Source: Thermodesulfobacteriota bacterium
GTDB taxonomy: Bacteria > Desulfobacterota_D > UBA1144 > Nemesobacterales > UBA2774
NCBI GenBank assembly: GCA_035325995.1
Contig: DAOKYU010000004.1
Coordinates: forward strand, 124,001-188,000
Length of the DNA stretch: 64,000 nt
Reading direction: 5' to 3'
The notes below the pieces were generated by a model. It had not been told where the DNA came from and made no database searches. It worked only from the letters and a program-made list of their open reading frames with translations. This document shows, in pieces, positions 53,171-62,351 of the stretch; position 1 is the first letter of the stretch; each line of letters opens with the position of its first letter. Made by a program: the position numbers and the translations under genes.

Positions 53171-54580
53171 ATGGAAGAAATATTTTCATACATAAACACC
53201 ATGCTGCCGAGTCCGTACTCGGACCTTGCCGCAGTGGCCGCGATATTCATCGTTCTACTGATCGTGGCATTTATACTCTCGTTTCTTTTCGAGGAGAAGA
53301 AGCCCAAGGAGCCCGCCCAGCCGGAGTCGAAGGCCCCGTTGGAAGAGGAGCCCGAGGCAAAAGCGGTTCCGCCGCCCGATTTAGAGGTGTTCAAGGCCCC
53401 GCCTCACGAGGTGATAGGCGAGCCCGAGCCGGTGCCGGTAAAAAGAGAGGCCCCGCCCGCCCGCGAGGTAAAACCGGCCCCCGAGCCGGCCCCGCTGCCC
53501 GAGCCGAAGCCCCTTCCCGTCGAGCCCGTCCGGGAGGCGAAATCGGCCCCGGCCGAGCCCGAACCCGCTCCTGTGACGGAGGCCCCTGCTCCTGTCCCCG
53601 AGCCCAAGCCGGAGCCCGAGCCCGTAGTCGAAGAAGTCCCCGAAACGAAAGAAGGGCTCTTTGCGAGGCTGAGAAAAGGGCTCTCGAAAACCCACACCGG
53701 GTTTCTCGGCAAACTCGGCGAGGTGATTTCGAACAGGGAGATAAACGACGACCTCTGGGACGAGTTCGAGGAAACGCTCATAATGGCCGACCTCGGCATG
53801 GGGACGACAATGAAGCTCAGGGAAAGGGTCCAGGAGAAGCTGAAGAAAAAGTCGCTCTCCGACTCCGGGGCGATAACCGACGCACTCAAGGAAGAGATCC
53901 TCGCCATACTTAAGGGCGCCGAGGCAAAGCCGCTTTCGATGTCGGAAAAGCCGTTCGTCATAATGATCGCGGGCGTAAACGGCGTCGGCAAGACGACGTC
54001 CATAGGCAAGCTCGCCAGCAGGTTCAAGAAAGAAAACCGTGAGGTCATGGTCGCTGCAGGCGATACGTTCAGGGCGGCGGCCACGGAGCAGCTCGAAGTA
54101 TGGTCCAAGCGTGTCGGAACCGATTTCATCAAGGGACACAGCGGCGCCGACCCGTCCTCCGTCGCGTTCGACGCGGTCAAGGCCGCATCCGCCCGCGGGA
54201 CGGACATCCTCATCATCGACACCGCCGGCAGGCTCCACACCAAGGGCAACCTCATGGACGAGATAAAGAAGATGAAGCGCGTCATTTCGCGCGAGATGGA
54301 AAGCGCGCCCCACGAGACGTTCCTCGTCCTTGACGCCACGACCGGCCAGAACGCCGTTCAGCAGGCCAAGATGTTCAACGACGCCCTCGGAGTTACGGGA
54401 ATCGTGCTGACGAAGCTAGACGGCACGGCCAAGGGCGGGGTGATAATAGCGATCGCCGACGAGCTCAACATACCCGTAAGGTTCATCGGTATAGGCGAGG
54501 CCCTCGGGGACCTGAGGGAGTTCAACGCCGAAGAGTTCGTGGAGGCCCTCTTTTACGAGGGCGGGGAGACGGTTCATTGA
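53171..54580 (+). CDS. ftsY: signal recognition particle receptor FtsY
   Basis: SRP receptor GTPase, 469 residues. A membrane helix is predicted at about 18-40 (VAAIFIVLLIVAFILSFLF), followed by a long acidic Pro/Glu-rich linker (to about 155), then the N and G domains: MIAGVNGVGKTTSIGKLA, DTAGRLHTKGNLMDE and TKLDGTAKGG. An AAGGAGG site is 12 bases before the ATG, rather distant. The transmembrane N-terminus is unusual compared with peripheral E. coli FtsY but seen in other lineages. Confidence 0.96.
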   Translation: MEEIFSYINTMLPSPYSDLAAVAAIFIVLLIVAFILSFLFEEKKPKEPAQPESKAPLEEEPEAKAVPPPDLEVFKAPPHEVIGEPEPVPVKREAPPAREVKPAPEPAPLPEPKPLPVEPVREAKSAPAEPEPAPVTEAPAPVPEPKPEPEPVVEEVPETKEGLFARLRKGLSKTHTGFLGKLGEVISNREINDDLWDEFEETLIMADLGMGTTMKLRERVQEKLKKKSLSDSGAITDALKEEILAILKGAEAKPLSMSEKPFVIMIAGVNGVGKTTSIGKLASRFKKENREVMVAAGDTFRAAATEQLEVWSKRVGTDFIKGHSGADPSSVAFDAVKAASARGTDILIIDTAGRLHTKGNLMDEIKKMKRVISREMESAPHETFLVLDATTGQNAVQQAKMFNDALGVTGIVLTKLDGTAKGGVIIAIADELNIPVRFIGIGEALGDLREFNAEEFVEALFYEGGETVH

Positions 54581-54630
54581 AGCGGCGGCGCAGTTCCCTT
54601 TACAGCCTGGATTAGTAAACTTAAGTTAAG

Positions 54631-55758
54631 ATGCAGAGGGATCAGCACAGCAGGTACATGTCGATGGCCCTTAAGCTCGCCCGGAAGGCCGAGGGCATGA
54701 CGAGCCCGAACCCCCTCGTCGGTGCGGTGCTGGTAAAGGGCGGAAAGATCATCGGAAAGGGCTATCATAAGATGGCGGGCCTCCCGCACGCCGAGATAGA
54801 GGCGATCGCGGACGCCGAGAGGCACAACCATAAAGTAAAGGGCGCCACGCTTTACGTCACGCTCGAGCCCTGCTGCCACGAGGGCAAAAGAACCCCTCCC
54901 TGCGTAAACACGATAATCGAAAAGGGCATAAAACGCGTCGTCGTAGGGGCCGGCGATCCTAACCCGAAAGTCTGCGGGAACGGTTTCTCCATACTGAGGG
55001 ACGAGGGCGTGGAGGTCATCCCGTTCGTCCTCGAAGAAAAGGCCCTAAGGCTGAACGAGGCGTACAATAAATACATAACCTCGGGAATGCCGTTCGTAAC
55101 CTTGAAGCTCGCGGCGACGCTCGACGGCAAGATAGCCGCCTCTACAGGGGATTCGAAGTGGATAGGGAGCGAGAATCAGAGAAAGCTTGCGCACAGGCTG
55201 AGGAGCGCGTCCGACGCCGTCGTAGTAGGCGTGGGGACTGTTCTAAAGGACGACCCGAGGTTAAACGCGAGGCTCCCGGGCCGCGAGATACGCCAGCCCG
55301 TGCCCGTGATACTCGACAGGACGCTCAGGACGCCTCCCCGGTCGAGTGTTTTCGGCACACACGGCACCGTGATTATCGCGACAGTAAAGCCGGCCGACCC
55401 CGCGAAGAAGAAGCGCCTCGAAGAAGCGGGGGCCCGCGTGCTCGAAGTCGGCCGCGACAGGAACGGCCTTCCCGACATGAAAAAGCTCATGCGCGAGCTC
55501 GCACGAAACGAGATCGTAAGCGTTCTCGTAGAAGGCGGCGGCAAGGTCGCGGCAAATGCGCTCAAGGCGGGCATAGTCGACAAGACAGCCTTCTTCTACG
55601 CCCCGAAGATACTGGGCGGCGACGGCGTCGGGATGATAGACGGGCTCGGGATCGAGAGCGTCAGGAACGCGATACAGATACATGATATTAAAATCACGAA
55701 GCTCGGCGAAGAGCTCATGGTCGAGGGCTATCTAAAAAAGAAAGAGGCGGGAAGATGA
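54631..55758 (+). CDS. ribD: bifunctional diaminohydroxyphosphoribosylaminopyrimidine deaminase / 5-amino-6-(5-phosphoribosylamino)uracil reductase
   Basis: Riboflavin biosynthesis, 375 residues. The zinc deaminase domain (about 1-145) has NPLVGAVLV, HAEIEAI and PCCHEGKRTPPC; the reductase domain (about 148-370) has FVTLKLAATLDGKIA and LVEGGGKVAANAL. The nadD ATG overlaps its TGA by four bases (ATGA). No other riboflavin genes are in the window. Confidence 0.96.
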   Translation: MQRDQHSRYMSMALKLARKAEGMTSPNPLVGAVLVKGGKIIGKGYHKMAGLPHAEIEAIADAERHNHKVKGATLYVTLEPCCHEGKRTPPCVNTIIEKGIKRVVVGAGDPNPKVCGNGFSILRDEGVEVIPFVLEEKALRLNEAYNKYITSGMPFVTLKLAATLDGKIAASTGDSKWIGSENQRKLAHRLRSASDAVVVGVGTVLKDDPRLNARLPGREIRQPVPVILDRTLRTPPRSSVFGTHGTVIIATVKPADPAKKKRLEEAGARVLEVGRDRNGLPDMKKLMRELARNEIVSVLVEGGGKVAANALKAGIVDKTAFFYAPKILGGDGVGMIDGLGIESVRNAIQIHDIKITKLGEELMVEGYLKKKEAGR

Positions 55759-56447
55759 ATGTTCTTCCCTCCGCCGACACGGCGGTCAAAGACAGAATCG
55801 GCCTATTCGGAGGGACATTCGACCCGGTCCACTTCGGGCACCTCCGGGCCGCCGAGGAAATAAGGGAGACTCTCGATCTCAGCCGCGTATGGTTCGTTCC
55901 TTCGGCCATACCGCCGCATAAGAACAAGAACATCACCCCTTCGATTCACAGGCTCAAAATGCTCGAAATCGCGGTCGAGCCGAACCCGTTTTTCGGCATC
56001 AATACCTACGAGCTCGAAAAGAAAACTACCTCTTACACGGTCGAAACGCTCCGGCATCTCACGTCGGCCCACCCCGACGCCGAATTTTTCTTCATAGTCG
56101 GAAGCGAGCTTTTTTCGCACATCGAAACATGGAGGGATTACAGCGAGCTCTTTACGCTTTCGAACTTCGCCGTCATCGGAAGGCCCGGTCAGGACGACGG
56201 CTTCCCGTCATTACCGCTTGCCCTTAAAAAGGATTTTAGTTATCATAATAGTGAAGATAAAGTGATATCCTACATCAACAGCCATTCGAAAATAATAGCT
56301 TTCACCCGTTTCCAGGGGCTTGAAATTTCTTCAACGGAAATAAGGACTTGCGTAAACGAAGGCGCGTCCGTAAGGTACCTCGTTCCGGACGGCGTCGCCG
56401 GATATATATCCGTTCACAAACTCTACGACACGGAGGCTGCCCTATAA
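55755..56447 (+). CDS. nadD: nicotinate-nucleotide adenylyltransferase
   Basis: NAD biosynthesis enzyme of 230 residues. The nucleotidyltransferase signature GLFGGTFDPVHFGHL is near residue 16 and EISSTEIR supplies the ISSTxxR motif near the C-terminus. The N-terminus is a short extra stretch before the signature. It is coupled to ribD by ATGA and its own stop is overlapped by the next reading frame (rsfS). It ends normally with VAGYISVHKLY. Confidence 0.95.
   Translation: MNVLPSADTAVKDRIGLFGGTFDPVHFGHLRAAEEIRETLDLSRVWFVPSAIPPHKNKNITPSIHRLKMLEIAVEPNPFFGINTYELEKKTTSYTVETLRHLTSAHPDAEFFFIVGSELFSHIETWRDYSELFTLSNFAVIGRPGQDDGFPSLPLALKKDFSYHNSEDKVISYINSHSKIIAFTRFQGLEISSTEIRTCVNEGASVRYLVPDGVAGYISVHKLYDTEAAL
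56432..56446 (+). promoter_or_regulatory. Shine-Dalgarno and AUA start of rsfS
   Basis: GGAGG at 56432-56436, seven bases, then ATA at 56444-56446, whose last two bases and one more form the nadD TAA (ATAA overlap). No ATG, GTG or TTG lies in frame between 56348 and 56517. Confidence 0.7.
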
Positions 56448-56842
56448 ACTCCAAAAAGAAAGCCCTGGCCCTTGCCCACGCCGCATGGGAGAAGAATTCC
56501 GAGAATCCCGTGCTCATGGATGTAAGAAACAAGAGCGACGTAACCGACTATTTCCTCGTGTGCAGCGCAAACTCCACGAGGGGCGTAAAAACCATAGTAG
56601 ACAATATAGAAAAGAAGCTCGACGAGCTCGGTCAGAAAATAATCGGCATAGAAGGCTACGCCGAGGGCAACTGGGTGCTCGTGGACTCGGCAGACGTCGT
56701 AGTGCACGTCTTCTACGAGCCCTACCGTAAATTCTACGACATAGAGAGCCTCTGGAGCGACGCTCCCAGGCTGAGCCTGTCTTTCGAGCAGGCCATCCCC
56801 GGCAGGACCGGCTCTTACGATCAAGCCCAGATCGTGGAATAA
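56444..56842 (+). CDS. rsfS: ribosomal silencing factor RsfS
   Basis: RsfS/Iojap protein, which binds L14 and blocks subunit joining during starvation; about 132 residues. The core VLMDVRNKSDVTDYFLVCSANSTRGVKTIVDNIE and VVHVFYEPYRKFYDIESLW are diagnostic. The family opening (Met-x-Ser-Lys-x-Lys-Ala) aligns with codons starting at 56444, an ATA. That codon has GGAGG seven bases upstream and overlaps the nadD stop. A TTG at 56348 would add 32 basic residues and lacks support; ATG 56517 would lose conserved helix 1. So an AUA start is the best reading, or a single-base error has removed an ATG. Confidence 0.88.
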   Translation: MNSKKKALALAHAAWEKNSENPVLMDVRNKSDVTDYFLVCSANSTRGVKTIVDNIEKKLDELGQKIIGIEGYAEGNWVLVDSADVVVHVFYEPYRKFYDIESLWSDAPRLSLSFEQAIPGRTGSYDQAQIVE

Positions 56843-56952
56843 ACGTTCCGGTAATCTACGTATTCAGGTTGGAATAATACAAAGTCGGGAAAGCCCGCCC
56901 GGCGGGTGGAGTTTCGCCCTATTCTCGTTCCGCTCGGGGAAGGGTAAGTCGA

Positions 56953-56975
56953 ACGGGGGAGCTCTCGTCCCCCGT
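56953..56975 (+). terminator. hairpin between rsfS and ftsZ
   Basis: ACGGGGGA (56953-56960) pairs with TCCCCCGT (56968-56975) around a seven-base loop, followed on the plus strand by CCCCTTTTA. It probably stops the plus-strand ftsY-rsfS transcript; the minus-strand tail lacks a T-run. Confidence 0.5.
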
Positions 56976-56981
56976 CCCCTT

Positions 56982-58064
56982 TTACTGGCCTTCTTTTATT
57001 CCGCGTCTTCTGATGAATGCGGGGATCTCGAACTCGTCGTCCCCGATGTCGGTCGGAATCTTGGTGACTATCTTCCCGAACCGCGGCGCGGCTGCGGCCG
57101 CGGCGCTCTGAATTCCGGTGGCGATTACGGTAAGCTGTACCGCTTCCTTGAAATCCGGGTTTACGACGAGACCGAAGATGAGGTTCACGTCCTCGTGAGC
57201 CCTGTCCTTGATGTAGTTACAGGCTTCGTTGAGCTCTTCGATACCGAAGTCGGGAGAAGCCGTAACGTTTAAGAGTATGCCGGTCGCTCCCTCTATCGAA
57301 ATATCTTCGAGGAGCGGGCTCGTTATGGCCGCCTCGGCCGCCTCTATGGCCCTGTTGCTGCCCTCGGCGTACCCCGATCCCATGAGGGCCTTCCCGCCGT
57401 TCTCTCCCATGATGCTCTTCACGTCGGCAAAGTCAACGTTGATATAGCCCGTGCCGGTGATGATGTCCGATATGCCGCGCACGGCCTGGTGGAGCACCTC
57501 GTCGGCGCGCGTGAAGGCGTCGAGTATCGATACCTTGTGCACTTCGGTGAGCCTGTCGTTTGGTATCACGATCAGGGTGTCTACTTCTTTTTCGAGATTT
57601 TCTATTCCTTCGAGGGCCTGCCTGTTTCTCTTCTGGCCTTCAAAACCGAAGGGCTTCGTCACGACGCCCACGGTAAGGGCGCCAATGTCCTTCGAAGCCT
57701 GCGCGAGTATCGGGGACGCCCCCGTGCCCGTTCCGCCGCCCATGCCCGCGGTTATGAAAACCATGTCCGCGCCTTCGAGCGCTTCGGCAATTTTAATCTG
57801 GTCCTCGATAGCGGCTTCGCGCCCGAGGTTGGGGTTGCCGCCCGAACCGAGCCCCTTGGTCGTTCTGTTGCCTATCTGAATTTTTGTGTGTGCGAGGGAT
57901 TTCCTTAAGTCCTGTGAGTCCGTGTTGGCTACTATGAATTCAACGCCCTGAAGACCCCTTTCGATCATGGCGTTTACTGCGTTTCCGCCGGCTCCGCCGG
58001 CCCCTATTACTTTTATTTTTGCTTTTTGTTCCAAGCCTGTATCTTCAAGCTCAAAATTTGCCAT
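56982..58064 (-). CDS. ftsZ: cell division GTPase FtsZ
   Basis: Tubulin-like GTPase, 360 residues, that builds the Z-ring. It has IGAGGAGGNAVNAMIERG, the tubulin signature GGGTGTGASPILA and the T7 loop NVDFADVKSIM. The C-terminal conserved peptide FEIPAFIRRRG, which binds FtsA, is at the end. AGGAGGG precedes the ATG. It is the last gene of the minus-strand division cluster, 40 bases after ftsA. Confidence 0.98.
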   Translation of the reverse strand: MANFELEDTGLEQKAKIKVIGAGGAGGNAVNAMIERGLQGVEFIVANTDSQDLRKSLAHTKIQIGNRTTKGLGSGGNPNLGREAAIEDQIKIAEALEGADMVFITAGMGGGTGTGASPILAQASKDIGALTVGVVTKPFGFEGQKRNRQALEGIENLEKEVDTLIVIPNDRLTEVHKVSILDAFTRADEVLHQAVRGISDIITGTGYINVDFADVKSIMGENGGKALMGSGYAEGSNRAIEAAEAAITSPLLEDISIEGATGILLNVTASPDFGIEELNEACNYIKDRAHEDVNLIFGLVVNPDFKEAVQLTVIATGIQSAAAAAAPRFGKIVTKIPTDIGDDEFEIPAFIRRRGIKEGQ

Positions 58065-58104
58065 ATATGGGAACCCTCCTCGTGCTGCGTTAATCCATTT
58101 TAAC

Positions 58105-59337
58105 CTAAAAAAACTCCTGAAACCAGTTTTTCATGCTATCAAATATTTTTTTGAACACATTCTCGTCCCTTATGCGGAGCTTCTTGTCCCCCTTGTAATC
58201 GACGCCGTACAAAACGAGCCCGACTCCCGTCGAATAAACGGGGTTGGCGATAATGTCCGTAAGGCCCCCTACGTCCGTCGGAATACCCATCCTGACGGGC
58301 ATTTCGAGTATCATCTCGGCGAGCTCCACGGTGCCGTTCATTATGACGCTCCCGCCGGTGATAACGGCCCCGGCCGGCATCATATCCTCGAGGCCCGACT
58401 TTTTTATCTCCCTCTTTACGAGCGAAAAAATTTCGTCCATCCTCGGCTCTATAACCATTGCGAGGTCCTTACGCGATATCTTCCTGAAGTGCTTGCCGCC
58501 GACGCTCGGCACCTCTATCATCTCGTCCGGAGAAACCATGTCGGCGATGGCCGTCCCGTATTTCTCCTTTATCCTCCTCGCTTCGGCAAGGGGCGTCGAA
58601 AGGCCGAGGGCGATGTCCCTGTCGATGTTGTCCCCGCCCAGGGTCACGTTCTCCGTATACCTTATACTGCCGCCTATGAATATCGCGATGTCCGTCGTTC
58701 CGCCGCCGCAGTCTATGAGGACGACGCCTATTTCCTTCTCGTCGTCGGTGAGCACGGCCTCGCTCGACGCGAGCTGCTCGAGGACGACGTCCGCGACGTC
58801 CATACCCGCGCCGTGTATGCACTTTACGAGGTTCTGTGCGGCCGTCACCTGCCCCGTAACTATATGGACCCTCGTTTCGAGCTTTATACCGTAAATTCCT
58901 ATCGGGTCCCTTATGCCGCTCTGCCCGTCTATGATGTATTCCTGCGGAATGACATGGATTATTTCCCTGTCGGCCGGTATGAGCACGGCGTTTGCGGATT
59001 CGATGACCCTTTCGATGTCCTTTTTCGAGACCTCGCGGTCGCGGATCGTTATCATCCCGTGGCCGCTTATGCCTTTTATGTGGCCGCCGGCTATGCCTAC
59101 GAACACGGTCCTTATCTCGCAGCCGGCCATGTGCTCGGCTTCCTCTACCGCGTGCTTAACGGACTGTATGGTGTTGTCTATGTTTACGACCACGCCGCGC
59201 TTTAAGCCGTAGGAGGGATAGGTTCCGACCCCTATTATTTCGACTTCGCCCGTCTTGGGATTGACTTCGCCGACGATGGCGCAGATTTTGGTGGTCCCGA
59301 TATCGAGACCGACTATTATTTCTCTCTCACTACCCAT
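58105..59337 (-). CDS. ftsA: cell division protein FtsA
   Basis: Actin-like protein that anchors FtsZ to the membrane; 410 residues from ATG 59337, which follows GGAG (a GTG at 59352 would add five residues). VGLDIGTTKICAIVGEV, IDCGGGTTDIAIF and GAVITGGSVIM are the actin-fold ATP-binding blocks. The C-terminus ends in the amphipathic SMKNWFQEFF membrane-targeting helix. It lies 25 bases downstream of ftsQ. Confidence 0.97.
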   Translation of the reverse strand: MGSEREIIVGLDIGTTKICAIVGEVNPKTGEVEIIGVGTYPSYGLKRGVVVNIDNTIQSVKHAVEEAEHMAGCEIRTVFVGIAGGHIKGISGHGMITIRDREVSKKDIERVIESANAVLIPADREIIHVIPQEYIIDGQSGIRDPIGIYGIKLETRVHIVTGQVTAAQNLVKCIHGAGMDVADVVLEQLASSEAVLTDDEKEIGVVLIDCGGGTTDIAIFIGGSIRYTENVTLGGDNIDRDIALGLSTPLAEARRIKEKYGTAIADMVSPDEMIEVPSVGGKHFRKISRKDLAMVIEPRMDEIFSLVKREIKKSGLEDMMPAGAVITGGSVIMNGTVELAEMILEMPVRMGIPTDVGGLTDIIANPVYSTGVGLVLYGVDYKGDKKLRIRDENVFKKIFDSMKNWFQEFF

Positions 59338-59362
59338 CCTGTGCTCCAGCACTCTTTTCCGG

Positions 59363-60085
59363 CTATCTGAAATTCACGACCCCTTTCGAGCCCGAGCTCA
59401 CGTTGATGTACGACTCCGAAAGGCCGAGAGTGTCCGAATACCTGAGTATCTTTTCCAGATTGTCCCACTTCTCGGCTATCTTGTCTCTATCGAATTCAAT
59501 TCTTAGCTTGTCGTTCGTGAATACGTTTATTCCGTAAAGGGAATCGACGTGGACCTCCGATATGTCATCCCACTTCAGCGTGCTGCTGTTTTTGGATAAT
59601 TCCAGTATATCGAGGGCCTCGTTCAGTAGTTCCGGGTCCTTTATACCTTCGCCGATAAGGACCGGAAAATCAAGACCGAGATCGAAATTCCCGGTGTCGA
59701 GCACCTGCCCGTCACGGCTCATGTAAAGGGGCTTTCCCTCTTCCCCGAGCACTATGCAAAAAACCTCGGCTTCCTCGATCTCTATGTGAACTTTTTTAGG
59801 GAATTCCTTTACGACTTCGACGGTGCTTATCCAGCGGTTTTTCTTTATGTCTTCCTCGACCTGGTCCTCGAAAAAGAAGATGCTGCTGACGCCTTCCCTG
59901 ATTCCGGAGCGCTTTATTATCTCCTTGGTCGGGATGCGGTTGTTGCCCGTGACCACTACCTCCTCGACTGTGAACATGCCGAGGCGGAGCGTGACGTAGC
60001 AGGCCGCCGCTATCGCCGCCACGACGACGAAAACGGAAGCCGCTATTATGACCTTCTTCCAGGCGAACCCGCTGTTCTCTTCCAA
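59363..60085 (-). CDS. ftsQ: cell division protein FtsQ
   Basis: Divisome protein of 240 residues with a short cytoplasmic tail, one transmembrane helix (about 11-35) and a POTRA-type domain starting FTVEEVVVTGNNRIPTKEI. The C-terminal beta domain follows. It starts with TTG 60085, two bases after the murB stop. Sequence conservation in FtsQ is low, but size, topology, POTRA and position between murB and ftsA make it secure. Confidence 0.93.
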   Translation of the reverse strand: MEENSGFAWKKVIIAASVFVVVAAIAAACYVTLRLGMFTVEEVVVTGNNRIPTKEIIKRSGIREGVSSIFFFEDQVEEDIKKNRWISTVEVVKEFPKKVHIEIEEAEVFCIVLGEEGKPLYMSRDGQVLDTGNFDLGLDFPVLIGEGIKDPELLNEALDILELSKNSSTLKWDDISEVHVDSLYGINVFTNDKLRIEFDRDKIAEKWDNLEKILRYSDTLGLSESYINVSSGSKGVVNFR

Positions 60086-60087
60086 GC

Positions 60088-60984
60088 CTATATCTTCCCT
60101 ATGATCCTTACTTCGGTTTCGAGGGTTATTCCCCTCTTTTCCCGCGCCTCTTTTTTGGCCGTCTCTATAAGCGAAAGCACGTCGCTGGCGGTCGCGCCCC
60201 CGGCGTTTATTATAAAATTCGCGTGGAGCTCCGAAAAGCGCGCGCCGCCGATGCCGTATCCCTTGAGGCCGAGCTCCTCGATGAGCCTCCCGGCGGCTAT
60301 CTCGGGCGGGTTCTTGAATATGGAGCCCGTGTTCGACATCTTGATGGGCTGCGTCCGGCTCCTCTTTTCCATGTATTCCTTAACGTTCTTTTCGATTGCC
60401 GCCTTGTCGCCGGGCCTGAGGCCGAATTCGGCCCTCGTAATCACGCACCCGGGCGGAAGGTGGCTCTTCCTGTATTCGAATTTTATGTCTTCCCTTTTAA
60501 TCTCTACCTCGCGCCCGCCCGACCACACCCACACACGCGTGAGCGCGTCCTTTATCTCGCCCCCGTTTGCGCCGGCGTTCATGAACACCCCGCCGCCGAC
60601 CGTCCCCGGTATGCCGGCCGCGAATTCGAACCCGGTAAGCCCTGCCTTTATAGTCTTGTTTAGTATCGCCCCGAGTATGGCCCCCGTCTCCGCGTGGACA
60701 GTAGCGTCTTCCTTTATCTCGATATTGCGGAGCCTGGTCGTGGATATGACGACGCCCTTTATCCCGCCGTCGTAGACGACCGTGTTCGAGCCCGCCCCGA
60801 GGACCACCCAAGGTATGTCCGAGCCCGAAAGAATGTCGAGCAGCCTGCAGAGCTCGCCGACGCTACCCGGGGTGACGACCAGATCCGCCTCGCCGCCTAC
60901 CCTGAGCGACGTATACCTGCTCATCGGGTACTGCCGCGCGACCTCGCACCCCATTTCCTGAGCACTCCGCTCGAAAGCCCTCAT
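60088..60984 (-). CDS. murB: UDP-N-acetylenolpyruvoylglucosamine reductase
   Basis: FAD/NADPH enzyme of peptidoglycan precursor synthesis; 298 residues from ATG 60984. GGEADLVVTP, VLGAGSNTVV and GIPGTVGGGVFMNAGA bind FAD; SNTGSIFKNP and AGRLIEELGLKGY are the substrate/catalytic part. The ATG overlaps the murC stop as ATGA; the longer start at 61020 would overlap murC by 40 bases. Confidence 0.97.
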   Translation of the reverse strand: MRAFERSAQEMGCEVARQYPMSRYTSLRVGGEADLVVTPGSVGELCRLLDILSGSDIPWVVLGAGSNTVVYDGGIKGVVISTTRLRNIEIKEDATVHAETGAILGAILNKTIKAGLTGFEFAAGIPGTVGGGVFMNAGANGGEIKDALTRVWVWSGGREVEIKREDIKFEYRKSHLPPGCVITRAEFGLRPGDKAAIEKNVKEYMEKRSRTQPIKMSNTGSIFKNPPEIAAGRLIEELGLKGYGIGGARFSELHANFIINAGGATASDVLSLIETAKKEAREKRGITLETEVRIIGKI

Positions 60985-62351
60985 CCGATTTCCTCTGCTA
61001 TCCTTTCCGAGACCATCCATACGTTACCGGCCCCCAGCGTTATTACGACGTCCCCCGGTTTTACGGCCTTCATCACCGTGGTAACTATATCCTCTCCGCT
61101 GCCGTTCGAATAAAAGACATTCTTATGCCCGGATTCCTTTAACGATTTGTAGAGCGCTTTCGACGACACGCCCTCTATGGGCTCTTCCCCGGCAGGGTAA
61201 ATATCCAGCAAATAGAGCATGTCCGTGTCTAAAAGTGCGCGCGTGAAATCGTCGAAGAGAAGGCGCGTCCTCGAATATCTGTGCGGCTGGAATATGGCGA
61301 CTATCCTCCCGAGCCCCGAATCCTTGACGGCGCTCAGAGTGGCCCTTATCTCGTTAGGATGGTGGGCGTAATCGTCGAGGACGAGGACGTCCTTTCCCTG
61401 TCCCTTTATCTGAAGCCGCCTGTCTATGCCGCTGAACTCTGCGAGGCCTTCCTTCACCTGCCCGAACGTCATCCCGAGCTCCATCCCGACCGCCACCGCC
61501 GCGAGGGCGTTCTGTGCGTTGTGCATCCCGGGGACGTTGAGTGTTATGCTTCCGAGCGGCGAGCCGTCGAGAATGACGTCGAATTCAGTCCTGAACCCGC
61601 TTATCCTGACGTTCTCGGCGCGGAGAGAGGCGTCCCCGTTAAACCCGTACGTGACCGCCCTTTTTTCGAAGGACTCCGCTATGCGCCTTACGTTCGGGCA
61701 GTCCGTACACAGGACCGAAAGCCCGTAGAACGGCACCTTGTTCACGAAGTCCGTAAACGCCTTTTCGAGCCCGGCGAACGTTTTGTAATGGTCGAGGTGC
61801 TCCTCGTCTATATTCGTCAGGACGGAGATAACCGGCGAGAGGAGGAGGAACGAGCCGTCGCTCTCGTCGGCCTCGACGACCATAAAGCTCCCCTTTCCCA
61901 GGCGGGCGTTCGTGCCCATCGTCTTCACCTTTCCGCCGACCACTATCGTCGGGTCGAGTCCTCCGTGGGAAAGGACGGCCGAAATCATCGACGTCGTTGT
62001 CGTCTTTCCGTGGCTCCCGGCGACCGCAATGCCGTACCTGAGCCTCATGAGCTCCGCCAGCATCTGCGCCCTCGGGATGACGGGTATGCCCGCGCGCCTC
62101 GCTTCGACGACCTCGGGGTTTCGTTCGTTCACGGCCGAGGACACGACGACTACGCCCGCCCCTTCCACGTTTTCAGGGCTGTGGCCTATGGTCACCGTCG
62201 CCCCGACCTCCCTTAATCTTTTCACGGTGGCGGACTCCTTCATGTCGGAGCCCGTTATCGTATATCCCATGTTTACGAGGACTTCGGCTATTCCGCTCAT
62301 GCCTATGCCGCCGATGCCCACGAAATGTAACCGCTCGATTCTTCCGTACAC
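60981..62351 (-). CDS. murC: UDP-N-acetylmuramate-L-alanine ligase
   Basis: Mur ligase of 456 residues. HFVGIGGIGMSGIAEVL binds UDP-substrate, AGSHGKTTTTSM is the ATP loop and DDYAHHPNEI lies in the C-terminal domain. The start codon is GTG 62351, whose first G is the last base of the murG stop (TAGTG). The overlap indicates coupled translation. Confidence 0.97.
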   Translation of the reverse strand: MYGRIERLHFVGIGGIGMSGIAEVLVNMGYTITGSDMKESATVKRLREVGATVTIGHSPENVEGAGVVVVSSAVNERNPEVVEARRAGIPVIPRAQMLAELMRLRYGIAVAGSHGKTTTTSMISAVLSHGGLDPTIVVGGKVKTMGTNARLGKGSFMVVEADESDGSFLLLSPVISVLTNIDEEHLDHYKTFAGLEKAFTDFVNKVPFYGLSVLCTDCPNVRRIAESFEKRAVTYGFNGDASLRAENVRISGFRTEFDVILDGSPLGSITLNVPGMHNAQNALAAVAVGMELGMTFGQVKEGLAEFSGIDRRLQIKGQGKDVLVLDDYAHHPNEIRATLSAVKDSGLGRIVAIFQPHRYSRTRLLFDDFTRALLDTDMLYLLDIYPAGEEPIEGVSSKALYKSLKESGHKNVFYSNGSGEDIVTTVMKAVKPGDVVITLGAGNVWMVSERIAEEIG

